Assembly (NCBI GenBank): GCA_937871145.1
Contig: CALMXN010000209.1
Coordinates: 1 to 7,114 of the forward strand
Reading direction: 5' to 3'
DNA length: 7,114 nt
From: an uncultured Clostridia bacterium
GTDB taxonomy: Bacteria; Bacillota; Clostridia; Oscillospirales; Ruminococcaceae
The notes under the pieces are model-generated. The model made no database searches, was not told where the DNA came from, and saw nothing but the letters and a program-made list of their open reading frames with translations. Shown in pieces: positions 6,314-7,114 of the stretch. Positions within the stretch are counted from its first letter, which is position 1, and the number at the start of each line of letters is the position of its first letter. Both the position numbers and the translations under genes were made by a program.

Positions 6314-6342
6314 ATTATAAATGCTTTTGCCTGCACTGTCAA
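6314..6342 (-). promoter_or_regulatory. Full-consensus sigma-A promoter of the zinc-ribbon gene
   Basis: On the minus strand TTGACA (6342-6337) and TATAAT (6319-6314) are separated by exactly 17 bases, matching the housekeeping sigma consensus at all twelve positions. Transcription would start near 6307, leaving a leader of about 27 bases. It lies in the spacer after the SpoIID-like gene, where no good terminator hairpin was seen, so upstream transcripts may also read in. Confidence 0.88.
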
Positions 6343-6389
6343 TAATAACATTACCATATTATGTAATAAAATATCAGCATTATTTTTGT

Positions 6390-7114
6390 CTATTTTAGTA
6401 TAATACCTTTGTAATAATGCTTTAAAATCTCATCGTATTTGCATTTACCGTATTTTGCATAGCAGTCTGCACCTATTTGTGAAAGCCCAACGCCGTGTCC
6501 TGAGCCATAGGACACAAATGTAAAGTTTCCGTTATAGTATGAAACAGTAAATTTTGCAGATCTTAATATTCCCGAACCTAAAATATATTCTCTAAGCAAT
6601 CTTCCTGTTATATAAGTTTTTTTATCACCTACATAAATCCAATCTATGTATCCGCCTGAGGCTTTATTAATTCTGAACTTTCCGACAAAATTCCCATCAA
6701 GTACTCCGCCCTGATTATCAGGTAAAAATTCAAACCATTTTGTTGGATCTGAAGGAAGTTTTATACCACATCTACTCTCAAGAGTAGACTTCAAAGTCTG
6801 TTGCGAAATAGTTCTTGTATATTTAAAATAACCAGCATTCTTTGAATCATATATGCTCGGGACACTCCTTAGATATGGATAATCTCCGCCCCATACGTCC
6901 TTTGAGCTTCCTGTTGCTCCGCCTGTTGATGCACAATATTGAGCTTTTATATATTTCCCGTTGTAATACATTGCCACACCAAGTACAGATGATACCGCAG
7001 CTTTTACATTTGAATTAATCTGACTCATCGACTTCATATTTACTGTTGGAATAGTACCGGTTTGTTCCTGATACTTTAATAATGTGTATGCTGCAACAGC
7101 CTGAGCTTTCATAG
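6390..7114 (-). CDS. SpoIID/LytB-domain cell-wall protein, C-terminal part (cut by window edge)
   Basis: This is the C-terminal 240 or so residues of a SpoIID/LytB-domain protein. SpoIID is a peptidoglycan lytic transglycosylase needed for engulfment during sporulation, and related LytB-type proteins modify cell wall more generally. The visible part starts in the conserved KAQAVAA helix (family form EALKAQAVAARTY), so the catalytic Glu just before it lies outside the window. The ATG at 7112 is therefore an internal codon, not the start. Downstream are the conserved segment YCASTGGATGSSKDVWGG (59-76 counted from that Met), PYLRSV, and the hallmark SYGSGHGVGLSQIGA (201-215), with LKHYYKGI at the end. 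The Cys60 and His206 positions resemble residues that are conserved, and in some members zinc-binding, in the family. The Tyr in AVAAYT replaces the more common Arg. Whether it is the sporulation gene spoIID or a vegetative paralogue cannot be told without the N-terminus and neighbours. Confidence 0.9.
   Translation of the reverse strand, partial: MKAQAVAAYTLLKYQEQTGTIPTVNMKSMSQINSNVKAAVSSVLGVAMYYNGKYIKAQYCASTGGATGSSKDVWGGDYPYLRSVPSIYDSKNAGYFKYTRTISQQTLKSTLESRCGIKLPSDPTKWFEFLPDNQGGVLDGNFVGKFRINKASGGYIDWIYVGDKKTYITGRLLREYILGSGILRSAKFTVSYYNGNFTFVSYGSGHGVGLSQIGADCYAKYGKCKYDEILKHYYKGIILK

Noticed and set aside
6343..6389. Possible terminator after the SpoIID-like gene
   Set aside because: Only a five-base ATTAC/GTAAT pairing with an eight-base loop was found in very A+T-rich sequence, too weak to call.
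7110..7112. ATG at 7112 as the start of the SpoIID-like gene
   Set aside because: It falls inside the conserved EALKAQAVAARTY helix of the family, so the gene must begin beyond the window.
1..7114. Defence system, mobile element or CRISPR array
   Set aside because: No transposase, integrase, toxin-antitoxin, nuclease or regularly spaced repeat was seen on either strand. Gene content is core-genome-like.

Overview
The window looks like a chromosomal segment from a low-GC, Gram-positive, anaerobic Clostridia-type bacterium (Ruminococcus/Oscillospiraceae-like). This is inferred from A+T-rich spacers, strong AGGAGG-type ribosome binding sites, sigma-A-type promoters, a SpoIID/LytB-family protein, a YqhQ (DUF1385) protein next to prmC, and the style of the RecA and PrmC proteins. 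No rRNA or other marker fixes the species. All eight genes lie on the minus strand, so transcription runs from high to low coordinates. No tRNA, rRNA, CRISPR array, insertion sequence or phage gene was seen, and no gene-free stretch exceeds about 150 bases.

In order of transcription: (1) 7114-6390, the C-terminal part of a SpoIID/LytB-domain cell-wall protein cut by the window edge. (2) 6280-5810, a small protein with an N-terminal helical region and two C-terminal zinc ribbons. It has its own promoter, TTGACA-17 bp-TATAAT, which matches the sigma-A consensus exactly, and it ends at a clear intrinsic terminator (5771-5800). (3) A second promoter (5757-5729, extended -10) appears to start a multi-gene unit: a lipoprotein with Asp-rich VCBS/EF-hand-like loops (5665-4337), an OmpR/PhoB-type response regulator (4314-3604), a membrane histidine kinase with a probable GTG start (3569-2139), YqhQ/DUF1385 (2108-1155) and the release-factor methyltransferase PrmC (1161-307), whose start overlaps the end of yqhQ. 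(4) recA (270 to beyond position 1) follows 36 bases later and may also have its own extended -10 promoter inside the end of prmC.

The lipoprotein, regulator and kinase read as one envelope-sensing module: an exported lipid-anchored protein, a sensor with an extracytoplasmic domain, and a DNA-binding regulator, made from one transcript. That transcript apparently continues into housekeeping genes for translation termination (prmC) and possibly recombination (recA). Most of the window is ordinary core genome. The parts least explained by known families are the lipoprotein and the zinc-ribbon protein, together with the promoter architecture that separates them.
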